From JAEZJZ01 sp050949055 (lineage in GTDB: Bacteria > Bacillota > UBA994 > UBA5500), in assembly GCA_050949055.1 (NCBI GenBank), contig JBMNFA010000001.1, positions 186,001 to 250,000 on the forward strand: 64,000 bases of DNA. The letters are read 5' to 3'. Numbering within the stretch: position 1 is the stretch's first letter; each line of letters starts with the position of its first letter. This document shows positions 1 through 7,854 of the stretch, piece after piece. Both the position numbers and the translations under genes were made by a program. The notes beneath the pieces are model-generated. The model searched no databases. It was not told the DNA's origin and saw only the letters and a list, made by a program, of their open reading frames with translations.

Positions 1-452
1 GAGAAGTCAGGATCGAAGATGAAGTTCATTACTTGTAGTAGGCTTTGTTGGATCAGCCGGTCCAGGACGGTGGGTATCCCTAGCAGCCTTACTCCGCCGT
101 CTGGTTTCGGGATTTCGACCCGACGGACTGGGCTTGGCTTGTAGGTTCCCGCGAGCAGTTCCTGCTTAACGCGCGGCCAGTGTTCCCAGAGGTATGGTTT
201 CAGGTTCTGAACCTCCACTCCGTCAATCCCGGCCGCTCCTTTGTTCCGAAGGACGCGTTTGTACGCTTCTCTCATATTCCGTTCTGATACGACGTTCTCC
301 ATCAGATGTGTCCAGTTCCGGCAGGATTGCTCCTCGATTCGCGCCGTCGGGAAACTAGGCGCTCCGGCAGTCCCCTGCAGATTCACTGCTTCCTCCTGCT
401 GGTAGCTCCCTTGCGGGATTTTCTGCTGTCGTTGCTTCCCATGCGAGCTCAT
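1..452 (-). CDS. ltrA: Group II intron reverse transcriptase/maturase, N-terminal part
   Basis: The open frame starts at ATG 452 and stays open to base 1, giving about 150 residues; the C-terminal RT, maturase and endonuclease domains lie outside. Recognisable intron RT features are the stretch NKGAAGIDGVEV, the motif YKPSPVRRVEIPKPDGGVR followed by LGIPTVLDRLIQQS, and the N-terminal lead (MENVVSERNM) typical of LtrA-like proteins. These proteins splice their host intron and copy it into new DNA sites. No stop or frameshift is seen in the visible part, so the gene may be intact. It belongs to the mobile element and not to the flanking operons. Confidence 0.85.
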   Translation of the reverse strand, partial: MSSHGKQRQQKIPQGSYQQEEAVNLQGTAGAPSFPTARIEEQSCRNWTHLMENVVSERNMREAYKRVLRNKGAAGIDGVEVQNLKPYLWEHWPRVKQELLAGTYKPSPVRRVEIPKPDGGVRLLGIPTVLDRLIQQSLLQVMNFIFDPDF

Positions 453-618
453 CGGTTGCTCTCCAGCAGAATAGCCTGCCGCTGATTATGCGTTAGGCTA
501 TCTCTCGGCCTAACTAGCGTGAATCCAACCCTGGTGCGGCCACCGCCTGCTCGCGCACCAGACCAGCGGCCAACACCGCCCACACGGCCCATTTGTAGCT
601 ATCCAGCGATCTGCGCAC
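1..618 (-). mobile_element. Group II intron, 5' part (partial)
   Basis: The intron-encoded reverse transcriptase lies at 1-452 on the minus strand and the element runs off the left edge. The about 170 bases upstream of the ORF would be the RNA domains that precede domain IV. A GTGCG motif, the usual 5' end of bacterial group II introns, reads from 618 on the minus strand, and a TTAGGC/GCCTAA hairpin sits just before the ORF. Domains V and VI and the 3' boundary are outside the window, so the exact 5' end is a guess; the presence of an intron is inferred from the protein. Confidence 0.5.
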
Positions 619-970
619 AGCCAGACTCCTTCCCAGGCCCTCAGTAGATTAGCCATGAAGAGCCCATTGATGCAAATTATACCATACGCGGGCCTGACAA
701 TTCAGGCGAAACCGGCTCAGGAAATTAGTGACAAGTACCTGCTGGTTGGGTATGATTCAGTTAACAAGAGAACCCAGAAGAAAAGGAGGCAAGACGTGCC
801 ACCATCCGAGGTAAGGCATATCTTCCCTGCTTCGACCGGGCTTTGCTCTGAAAGAAGTGAAGATCCAGATTCCTCACTTCGCACGGAATGACAACCACTC
901 AAGGAGTAGATGCAGATTAGATGACCAAATGCTGTATAAATCGAAGTTTCAACGGAAAGGGGAGAGGGGA

Positions 971-1471
971 ATGGCAATACAGCATAATCTACCGCGCACA
1001 TTGATAGTCTGCTACTCCCTGGAGGGAACCACGCTACAGCTGGCGCAGGCCATGGCCACAGCGGTGGGGGCTGACATCCATCAGATTCAGCCGCAGAAGT
1101 CGATACCCAAACAGGGGTTTGGCAAGTACTTCTTGGGCGGAATGCAGGCAATCTTTCGTAGCACGCCGGCACTGATACCTGACAGCGTCGACCCGAGCGT
1201 CTATGAACTGGTGATCATCGGAGGGCCCACATGGGGCAGACACATGGCCTCGCCGCTTCGCTCATGGCTAAGCAAGGCCAGTTTGCGCGGTCAAGAGGTG
1301 GCCATTTTCTGCAGTTGCCGGGGCGATGCTGGGGGCACGCTGCAGGACATGCGGCAAATGCTGACGCAAGCCCGGGTGATTGGCGAGAACACATTCACTC
1401 TCAATGCCAGGCAAGACAATCTGGCTCAACTGAAGCGGGACGCTGTGTCCTGGGCCAGGCAACTGAACTAG
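971..1471 (+). CDS. Flavodoxin-like protein
   Basis: Encodes 166 residues from ATG 971, preceded by a purine-rich RBS (GGAGAGGGGA). The N-terminus reads LIVCYSLEGTTLQLAQAMA, a flavodoxin phosphate-binding loop (SLEGTT, residues about 15-20) after the first beta strand, and VIIGGPTWGRHMASPLRSWL near residue 80 matches the second FMN-contacting loop of flavodoxins. Flavodoxins are small cytoplasmic FMN electron carriers; the redox partner here is unknown. The gene stands alone on the plus strand between the intron and vapBC. FMN binding is inferred from the motifs. It could also be a flavodoxin-fold NAD(P)H oxidoreductase. Confidence 0.75.
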   Translation: MAIQHNLPRTLIVCYSLEGTTLQLAQAMATAVGADIHQIQPQKSIPKQGFGKYFLGGMQAIFRSTPALIPDSVDPSVYELVIIGGPTWGRHMASPLRSWLSKASLRGQEVAIFCSCRGDAGGTLQDMRQMLTQARVIGENTFTLNARQDNLAQLKRDAVSWARQLN

Positions 1472-1628
1472 GCGCGCATATCAATCCCTTTCCGGTCGCG
1501 CGGGCGCTGGCCGATAGGACAATGCGGTGCGGTAGCCGATACCGCTGCATGTGAGCACTCGGCACTTGTCGGATCACAATCTAGCCTAATGTTGCCTTAT
1601 GAGACACTATTCAACGTCATGCTAAATA

Positions 1629-1675
1629 TTGACACACCTCCCTATACACATTATGATGTGTATAGGGAGGTGTGT
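1629..1675 (+). promoter_or_regulatory. vapBC promoter inside a long operator palindrome
   Basis: A consensus sigma-A promoter is visible: TTGACA at 1629-1634, a 17-base spacer, and TATGAT at 1652-1657. It is interleaved with a perfect 19-base inverted repeat, left arm 1632-1650 and right arm 1657-1675, separated by six bases. The right arm contains the GGGAGG ribosome binding site of vapB (ATG at 1679). VapB-VapC complexes normally repress their own promoter by binding such palindromes, so autoregulation is inferred. The predicted transcript start near 1664 would leave a leader of only about 15 bases. Confidence 0.85.
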
Positions 1676-1678
1676 GGA

Positions 1679-1879
1679 ATGCGTACCAATATCGAAATTG
1701 ATGAGGCGATGATGCGCAAAGCCATGGAGTTATCGGGTCTCAAGACGAAGAGGGAGGTAGTGGAACACGCCCTGCGTGAGTTTGTTGAGCGCAGAATGCG
1801 CAAAGACCTGAGAGATCTGCGCGGCGCCATTCAGTTCGCTGATGGATACGACTACAAAGCTATGCGGAGGGACCGGTAA
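1679..1879 (+). CDS. vapB: VapB-family antitoxin
   Basis: Encodes 66 residues from ATG 1679, chosen because an RBS lies 4-14 bases upstream and the frame upstream is the operator. The sequence is typical of ribbon-helix-helix VapB antitoxins: MRTNIEIDEAMMRKAMELSG, then TKREVVEHALREFVERR, followed by a C-terminal toxin-binding tail containing DLRGAIQFADGYDYKAMR. The N-terminal part binds DNA as a dimer; the tail neutralises the VapC nuclease. It abuts vapC directly (stop TAA at 1877-1879, vapC GTG at 1880), the usual two-gene arrangement. Confidence 0.92.
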   Translation: MRTNIEIDEAMMRKAMELSGLKTKREVVEHALREFVERRMRKDLRDLRGAIQFADGYDYKAMRRDR

Positions 1880-2290
1880 GTGGTGCTGGTTGAAACGTCA
1901 GTCTTGATTGACTACCTAAAGGGACAAGAGAATCAAGCGACAGTACTATTTGCCGAAGTGATTGACTTGGGCATCCCATTCGGCATTTCGCCATACACCT
2001 ACCAGGAGGTCCTACAAGGAGCTCGTAACGAACGGGAGTATAGGACACTGCTGGAGTACTTGGGCACTCAATCCCTGTACGAACTGCCGAGCGGAATCGA
2101 CTCGTTTCAACAAGCGGCCCGCATATACTACGAGGTGAGACGCCAGGGCTTCACGGTGCGAAGCAGTATTGATGTGCGTATTGCCTTGACAGCTATCTGG
2201 TATGGCTTATCACTTTTGCATAATGACAGCGATTTCGATGCGTTAAGCAACTGCGTAGAAGGGTTACGCATCTGGTCAGGAATCGGCTAG
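1880..2290 (+). CDS. vapC: VapC-family PIN-domain ribonuclease toxin
   Basis: Encodes 136 residues from GTG 1880, immediately after vapB. PIN-domain acidic positions are visible: E43 in QEVLQGARN, D98 in SSIDVRIALTA, and D116/D118 in HNDSDFDAL. The first catalytic position, normally Asp in the VapC motif VDTS, is Glu here (VETS, E5). VapC toxins are Mg-dependent endoribonucleases that cut tRNA or rRNA and arrest growth when free of VapB. Whether the Glu variant keeps activity cannot be told from sequence; Glu can sometimes coordinate the metal. Confidence 0.9.
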   Translation: MVLVETSVLIDYLKGQENQATVLFAEVIDLGIPFGISPYTYQEVLQGARNEREYRTLLEYLGTQSLYELPSGIDSFQQAARIYYEVRRQGFTVRSSIDVRIALTAIWYGLSLLHNDSDFDALSNCVEGLRIWSGIG

Positions 2291-3317
2291 GCATACTGTG
2301 CTGAAGCTTGAGACGAGGCCATGACTCAACGCAGTGCGCATCTGTGCTTCAGCGAAGCTCCCTCAGCCGATCACCTTCCTGTCTCACTATCTGAAGTAAT
2401 CTCACCTTTTGAGATTAATGGCTATACGTCCGATAATGTATCTTATGTGAACTACAATCTAGTTTTTGATCCGTGGAAGCGCATCATCAGCGCTAGATAC
2501 ACCGAGAGCAGATTGCTCGCTTCAATGCCGAAAGCCTCCGGCAATGCGTGGCTTTTCACGATTGCAGGACACGTGTTCCCTCGGGCTGTCTTTGCCGCGC
2601 GTGCAGCGTCCTGCTGACCTGACTTGGCAATCCGGATGATTTGCCCCCGTTGAAACTATAGCCGCCAACCAAAAGCTCACCTGCACGCTGCTGCAGGCGG
2701 ACTGTGCGCCTTGCCTGAGCCTCCCAACATTACACCATGCTCCAGGTATAACACCCCTCGGACCCCGAAGAAAACGCCTCAGAAAGGCTGCTGCAGCAAA
2801 CATATCCTGGAAGTTCGCTACCGAACCCGCAGATGAGGCGGCGATATCTGCGCATGCTCCGGAACAGCAGCCTGCAGCCCGCAGCCGCCGTCAGCCGACC
2901 GGCACCGTTGTTGCATTCAAACTGCAAGAGCTGTTGTGGAAGGTCATCGACTGACCGCCGCGGACTTAGCCGCAGCCAAACAGCCGTACTGGCGGCCGCG
3001 TAATCGCGATCGCACATGCGAACCGATGCATTTCTACGCGCGCACCGGACCCTCAGTTCCGGCGCCTGCAGCGGCCTCGCTGTCAGCGCTGATGACGAAC
3101 CATCCCAGCAAAATAGAGGATGAGACAGAGCCATTGTCTCAATAAAACTATGGTTCAGATTATGAGACGTCAGTTGTGACGCGGGCCACGCTCCCTCCAG
3201 ACCCGTCCTACCTGCTCTTCCTAGAAGTGCGACGCTCCCCCGCCCCGGGGACTTACTGCTTAAAGTGAGACGGACACAACTGCTTTCCTCCACCCACCCA
3301 CTGCTACTCCGTTCCTT
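2291..3317. other. About 1 kb without a supportable gene
   Basis: Several open frames cross this stretch on both strands, but none shows a recognisable family, a convincing RBS and start, or codon use like the neighbours. The region is rich in CTGCAG-type words and short inverted repeats such as GAGACA/TGTCTC near 3120-3140. It may be decayed DNA left by mobile elements next to the toxin-antitoxin locus, but I cannot identify a source. Confidence 0.5.
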
Positions 3318-3686
3318 CTATTCCGCTTTCGCCAGTCGCTCCAGCGCCTCTTCCAGCGTGGCCACAAAGAACACATCACTCCCCTGGTTGCTTTCGTAGA
3401 TGAAGTCCCTGAGAGGCTTGCTATGGTAGCGCGAGAAATCTCCGACGATGGCCAACTTCATACGATAGTTGACGCACTTTTGCAGCACTTCCCCTGCCAA
3501 CCCGCTGCTTAGCTGGAAGAAGTCCTCGCTAATTGCATTCTGTGGCACCACCATCCGATAGCACTCCGCCTCATGCCAAACTGTTGCGATCAGGTCTAGC
3601 GCTGACTGGACATCGGCGATCACGAGCTGAGCGCTGTCGACGACTGCGACTATGACGCCATTCTTCCTTACCGTACTGATGTTCAA
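3318..3686 (-). CDS. DUF4180 family protein
   Basis: Encodes 122 residues from ATG 3686. The sequence matches the DUF4180 pattern: a short N-terminal strand segment (NGVIVAVVDSAQLVIADVQSALDLIATV), the conserved ISEDFFQLSSGLAGEVLQKCVNYRMKLAIVGDF segment in the middle, and the closing motif DFIYESNQGSDVFF with ATLEEALERL. The fold resembles STAS-like anti-sigma-antagonist proteins, but the molecular role is not established. It stands alone, with about 80 bases before the next minus-strand gene. Confidence 0.85.
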   Translation of the reverse strand: MNISTVRKNGVIVAVVDSAQLVIADVQSALDLIATVWHEAECYRMVVPQNAISEDFFQLSSGLAGEVLQKCVNYRMKLAIVGDFSRYHSKPLRDFIYESNQGSDVFFVATLEEALERLAKAE

Positions 3687-3764
3687 TGCTGATCCCCCAC
3701 CTTTATTTCGATATGCTACTCAGATGCCTGCTCGCAAAATCAACGCTCATTCCTGCAGCCAACC

Positions 3765-4157
3765 CTATTGGCCCCTGCCCTTGAGCAACTTGTACACCCA
3801 ATACGCCAGCTCCACCACCACGCCGGCAACTACGCCAGCAGTCAGAAACGCTTGCATGCTGAGCAACCCGACCAAGTCTTCCCAGCCGGTGCTGCCGGAG
3901 AAGTTGGTCAGCATGCTGGCCACACCGACCACCAGCCCAATAGTGGACAGCAAGAAAAAACGACGGGCACCCAGCCACCCCAGACCAGCGATCACCAGTC
4001 CGGTGGCCAGGCCAAACAGCGCTATGAACAAATACTTCGGTTCTGCATGAGGCAACAAGAAACGCGCACCTAAACCAAAGGCAGCAAATAGCCCCAAACC
4101 GATCGCACCTGCGATCCACCACCAGGCAGTTTGTCTGCGTGCGGGCAACCAACGCAT
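3765..4157 (-). CDS. Small integral membrane protein, unknown function
   Basis: Encodes 130 residues from ATG 4157; a longer start at 4181 is possible but the purine-rich AAAGGTGGTGGCGGG block fits an RBS for 4157. Four hydrophobic segments are visible: TAWWWIAGAIGLGLFAAFGLG, YLFIALFGLATGLVIAGLGW, FFLLSTIGLVVGVASMLTNF and FLTAGVVAGVVVELAYWVYKLL, ending in a basic tail KGRGQ. No family is recognised. It lies downstream of the HTH-Uma2 gene on the same strand with a gap of about 120 bases. Confidence 0.6.
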   Translation of the reverse strand: MRWLPARRQTAWWWIAGAIGLGLFAAFGLGARFLLPHAEPKYLFIALFGLATGLVIAGLGWLGARRFFLLSTIGLVVGVASMLTNFSGSTGWEDLVGLLSMQAFLTAGVVAGVVVELAYWVYKLLKGRGQ

Positions 4158-4279
4158 CCCGCCACCACCTTTCCGCTTCATCAGTATAGACGTGCCAGAC
4201 AGGCGTTTGGATTACCCCAGGGATAGGTATTTTCTGGGTCGCGTGCAGCTCGTCATTGCAAGAGGCCACTTCCCCACCA

Positions 4280-5026
4280 CTACCACAACTGCTCCAAGTG
4301 AACGACTAAGCCAGATAACTCGGGATGCTCTACCACGTCATCATCCACCCCACCTACCACCAGCGCATAGACCCCATCCCGCAGGGAGAAGCATTCAAGA
4401 GTATGCTCTTCCGGATCGACCATCCAATAATGGGGTACTTCCGCTCGCTGGTAGATCTGCAGCTTGTGCCAGCGGTCTTTGCGCCTGGAGGTAGGCGACA
4501 GCACTTCCACCACCAGCGTGGGAGGTCCTTCAACCCGCTCCCTGAGCACCAGATGCTCCTGTCCACCGGCGATGTAGAAAATATCTGGCTGCACCACTGT
4601 ATAGTCGCCTAGTGTTACATCCAAAGGAGCATTGAACACTTCCCCATTCGGATCATGGACGGCGAAATAGTCCTCCAACACTCGCTGCAAACGACGGGAT
4701 ACCCGCTGATGAACTACGGTGGGCGATGGTTCCTTGATCAGAATCCCGTCCAGAATCTCCAGCCGATAGCCTGGCTCTTCCGGCATCTGTACGTAGTCCT
4801 GGTAAGTCAGCTTCTTATCGCTCGCTTTGTACTCAGTGCCGCGCTCCCTCATCTGGGATCCAGAGAGAGCAATCAGTACGTCGGACAAGCGATAGCGATA
4901 CTGCCTAGCGCCCAACTCCAAAAAAGGAATTTTGTTCTCACGGGTATAGCGCCAGACCGTCTCCACCGATAGACTGAGTGCCTCTGCCAACGCCTGCGCA
5001 GTGATCAAGTCCCCATCGGGCTTCAT
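4280..5026 (-). CDS. Uma2-family endonuclease-fold protein with N-terminal helix-turn-helix
   Basis: Encodes 248 residues from ATG 5026, eight bases after AGGAGG. Residues about 5-55 form an excisionase/MerR-like helix-turn-helix (LITAQALAEALSLSVETVWRYT, then KIPFLELGARQYRYRLSDVL). Residues about 70-245 are a Uma2 (PF05685) domain of the PD-(D/E)XK superfamily: YRLEILDG, VVQPDIFYI, VVEVLSPTSRRKDRWHKL and HYWMVDPEEHTLECF, with D, E and K in the expected places. Uma2 proteins are abundant in cyanobacteria and some Firmicutes; their biological role is unknown. The DNA-binding domain suggests site-specific DNA targeting, which is inference. Confidence 0.85.
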   Translation of the reverse strand: MKPDGDLITAQALAEALSLSVETVWRYTRENKIPFLELGARQYRYRLSDVLIALSGSQMRERGTEYKASDKKLTYQDYVQMPEEPGYRLEILDGILIKEPSPTVVHQRVSRRLQRVLEDYFAVHDPNGEVFNAPLDVTLGDYTVVQPDIFYIAGGQEHLVLRERVEGPPTLVVEVLSPTSRRKDRWHKLQIYQRAEVPHYWMVDPEEHTLECFSLRDGVYALVVGGVDDDVVEHPELSGLVVHLEQLW

Positions 5027-5115
5027 CAGCCTCACCTCCTGGCTAAATTATACAAACAAGTGAAGCCGCAATCAACTTTTATCAATTAAACACAACTACT
5101 TTGTGCAAAACACTA

Positions 5116-5169
5116 CAGCGGGACGTATACCCTGTAACATCGCAATGATACAAGGCAGACGTCCCGCTG
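5116..5169 (-). terminator. Stem-loop after the anti-sigma gene
   Basis: An 11-base perfect inverted repeat, 5116-5126 and 5159-5169, encloses a second near-perfect pairing, giving a long hairpin about 50 bases beyond the stop of the minus-strand anti-sigma gene. The U-tract is weak (GTGTTTTG), so termination is probable but not certain. Confidence 0.45.
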
Positions 5170-5219
5170 CAACACTGGGCTGTCACGTAGTGACTGGGGA
5201 ATTCAAGGAGGCGGTCGCG

Positions 5220-7178
5220 TCAGCGACTGGGAGATTCCACAGCGTCAACCAGGGCGGTGAAGCGCAGGCTGCGATCCCCCACCTTGGCCGTTCCAGTGAA
5301 GATGAACTGCAAGTCCCAATGCTCATTTCTAGCCAGCTCGCGGTGGTGAGGCACATAGGCCAAACTCACCTGCTCAACCTCTGATTCCACCACCTGAAAG
5401 CGAGCGGCCGGCAACCCAGCCAGGTGACCCTCCACAAAGACTGTGGCCTCGTTGGACAACAACTTTTGCCAAGCCTGCTCGGCGGAAATCAGTGACACGG
5501 GGGCACCCAACTGCATCGGTTTGGCCAAGTGCACCATGGTAACCGCCCCCAGCTTCCCCTGGCCGTAGACGTCAGTGGTCTGCACCTGCAGGGACAGATA
5601 GGAGCCTGCGCCGTCGGGGCCACCGGTGGGAATGCCATCATAGATCAAATCAAACCGCAGATGGCAGTAGCTATCAGAGACGTCGGGATTCTCTGGTATC
5701 AGCCACGAAGATACAATCGGTGGTGCCAGTTCACCCGGAAGTGTCGGCAACTGCTCGACCAACTCGTTGGCCACTGCTATAGCTTGTTGCTCTGTCAGCG
5801 GCTGGCTGAAGCTTTGGCTGCTCCGCCACACGCCCCGCCACATCCACCCGCCGTTCCAGGAGGTCTCCGTGGGATAATCGGGGTCGCTGCTGCCACCAGT
5901 CCGGAAGAACTCCTTGAGCGCCGTTAACTCCCTTAGCGACACGGCCAGGGGACGCTCCGAAACCATAGCTGCGACGGTAGGCGCTTCCGGCAAGGAGGTA
6001 GCTAACCGATAATTGCCGGCGTTCTCCGGCTCCGTCTGTTGCAGCAAGGACACATAGGCCACAAACTCCGCCTGCGCCCCTCCCTCGGCTACGTACTGCC
6101 CCCCAAACACCGCCACAGGGACCAAGTAGGGGGTGTCATCCAAGGCAAACGCCAACTGATAGGCCATAGACGCCTGTTCCACCTTCGCCTGGCCGGCGAC
6201 TAGCGGATAGAAGGCGGAAGAGACAAACTCGCCCTCGCCTCGCCGCAGCGCCTCCAAGGCCTGGGCGTAATCGATGATTGGCAGGGATGACTCCCCCACA
6301 TCCTCATACCAGGCACCCTCGGCAGCGCTGATGCTTCCGTCGGGATTAACAGTGACCACCAAGGAAGGCCAGCGACCGAGCACCGGCATTCCCATAGGGC
6401 CTGCAGGCGGTCGCAGGCTGACCAGGTAGGCACCGGGGCCGTGGTCGGCAGCCTTAACTTCCACCTGATACTCAGATGGCAATTGGCCTATTGACGCCAA
6501 CCACTCCAAAACCAGCTGCTTTGCCTGCCCGGCGTCGATGAACGTTGCTGCCTGAGGCGGACGGTAACGCCGGGAGTAATGCCAGGTTCCTTGGCGCAGA
6601 TCCAGATAGAGCCTATCCGCATCTACCCCTTCTCCACTGGCCACTTCCTCACCGATGACGACGGTCATGTCTCCTGTCCGCTGAACCTTCGCTTGCTCAA
6701 ACCCCATGAGTGCTGCCATTTCTAGCGCATGCTGCTCGGTCAATTCCGGCCGCCGTAAGCGCTGCACCGGCGCACTGGCGGGCAGTGAAGGAAAACGGTC
6801 TAGCCCGGTCCAATCGATCAGGCGCAGGCTATCCTGTCCCAGCCGAAAGGACAAGGTGTCATTGGCTCCAGCAACGCTATGCACCAGCAACGGCCCCAAG
6901 CCGATCGGAGTGTCATCGCTGAGGCGCGGAGCCAGCCCCCAACCGATCAGAGTCACTACCAGCAATCCAGCCATCACCATTCCCAGCCGCGGCCACCGCC
7001 AAGCGCTATGACTGGCTGGTTGCCTGTTCCAGCCGGGACGGCGTTTAGGGGCGGCGAGCGCTGTAGCGCCCAAACGTGCTCGTAAAGAATCGGTCGGCAC
7101 TGGCGACGGCATCTGTCTCAACTGCTCTCCCAGGGTGCGTTCCAATTGCTCCAGCTTTAGCTCATCGGTTCTCTTCAT
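5220..7178 (-). CDS. Putative membrane-anchored anti-sigma factor with large extracellular region
   Basis: Encodes 652 residues from ATG 7178, chosen because AAGGGGTGGGGATTG precedes it; it overlaps the sigma-factor stop by 17 bases. The N-terminus is a short cytoplasmic segment (KRTDELKLEQLERTLGEQLRQMP) with a basic stretch, followed by one membrane segment near residues 62-87 (LGMVMAGLLVVTLIGWGLAP). The remaining about 560 residues would lie outside the cell and contain repeated beta-rich stretches such as QALEALRRGEGEFVSSAFYPL and QAIAVANELVEQLPTL, each near an 'EQA' helix. Position and topology suggest an anti-sigma factor that senses an envelope signal; no canonical zinc motif is seen. 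Function is inferred from context. Confidence 0.65.
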   Translation of the reverse strand: MKRTDELKLEQLERTLGEQLRQMPSPVPTDSLRARLGATALAAPKRRPGWNRQPASHSAWRWPRLGMVMAGLLVVTLIGWGLAPRLSDDTPIGLGPLLVHSVAGANDTLSFRLGQDSLRLIDWTGLDRFPSLPASAPVQRLRRPELTEQHALEMAALMGFEQAKVQRTGDMTVVIGEEVASGEGVDADRLYLDLRQGTWHYSRRYRPPQAATFIDAGQAKQLVLEWLASIGQLPSEYQVEVKAADHGPGAYLVSLRPPAGPMGMPVLGRWPSLVVTVNPDGSISAAEGAWYEDVGESSLPIIDYAQALEALRRGEGEFVSSAFYPLVAGQAKVEQASMAYQLAFALDDTPYLVPVAVFGGQYVAEGGAQAEFVAYVSLLQQTEPENAGNYRLATSLPEAPTVAAMVSERPLAVSLRELTALKEFFRTGGSSDPDYPTETSWNGGWMWRGVWRSSQSFSQPLTEQQAIAVANELVEQLPTLPGELAPPIVSSWLIPENPDVSDSYCHLRFDLIYDGIPTGGPDGAGSYLSLQVQTTDVYGQGKLGAVTMVHLAKPMQLGAPVSLISAEQAWQKLLSNEATVFVEGHLAGLPAARFQVVESEVEQVSLAYVPHHRELARNEHWDLQFIFTGTAKVGDRSLRFTALVDAVESPSR

Positions 7179-7680
7179 CAATCCCCACCCCTTCTCGCAG
7201 ACTCTGCAGAGCTCGAAACGCCAACTGTTTGATCGCGTTTTCCGACTTCCCCATGATTTTAGCCACATCCCGCACGCTCAGGTCCTGCACGTAGCGCAGC
7301 ACCAGCACCTGCTGTTGCTTCTCCGGCAAATTGGCCAGCAACCGCCCCAAGTCCAGCCTGTCGGCTGTTGACTCCAGTTCCTGCTGCGCAGCCGCAGCGG
7401 TGGCCATCGGTTCCCATCCGACCGGCACCTCCCGTCGGCGATAGGTGTTCTTAATGGTGTTGCCAGCAATACGGTATAGCCAGTGCAGAAACGGGATCCC
7501 CCGCTGCTCATACGCGGGCAACGCCTCCCAAGCTTTCAAGAAAACCTGGGCGACCACGTCTTCGGCGTCACTCAGGTTGCCAGTCCGAAAGTAGGCATAG
7601 CGCAACAAGTCTTCCAAATGGGAATCATATATCTGACGGAAAACCGCCTCTTCCATGACGCTTTGTCCGGGACCAACCAT
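7162..7680 (-). CDS. ECF-type RNA polymerase sigma factor
   Basis: Encodes 172 residues from ATG 7680, seven bases after GGAGGAGG; an internal Met at residue 9 is an alternative. Region 2 is visible at residues about 12-80 (FRQIYDSHLEDLLRYAYFRTG, LSDAEDVVAQVFLKAWEALP, PFLHWLYRIAGNTIKNTYRRR) and region 4 at about 110-165 (LLANLPEKQQQVLVLRYVQ, LSVRDVAKIMGKSENAIKQLAFRALQSLRE). Region 3 is absent, as in ECF sigma factors. It directs RNA polymerase to a small regulon, probably in response to its membrane partner encoded just downstream. Confidence 0.93.
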   Translation of the reverse strand: MVGPGQSVMEEAVFRQIYDSHLEDLLRYAYFRTGNLSDAEDVVAQVFLKAWEALPAYEQRGIPFLHWLYRIAGNTIKNTYRRREVPVGWEPMATAAAAQQELESTADRLDLGRLLANLPEKQQQVLVLRYVQDLSVRDVAKIMGKSENAIKQLAFRALQSLREGVGIDEENR

Positions 7681-7854
7681 CCATCACCCTCCTCCCCAGC
7701 ACTTCTACCCCTTTACCCTAATAACCCAGTGAGTGCCTGTTTGGTTACGTTAAGAACAAGTATAAGTATTGAATAAGGCACGTTGCCGACGCCCAAAGCG
7801 CCAACATCCGTGCCTCGAATCTGGGTCAATCCTTTACATAGCCCGACTACCAGC

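Noticed and set aside
655..891. 78-residue plus-strand frame after the intron
   Set aside because: No RBS, no recognisable family, and it overlaps a common intergenic word (cttcgcacggaatgacaac) seen as noise in many genomes.
3703..4269. 188-residue minus-strand frame over the small membrane protein
   Set aside because: It overlaps the hydrophobic frame with clear membrane segments and reads Arg/Cys-rich nonsense.
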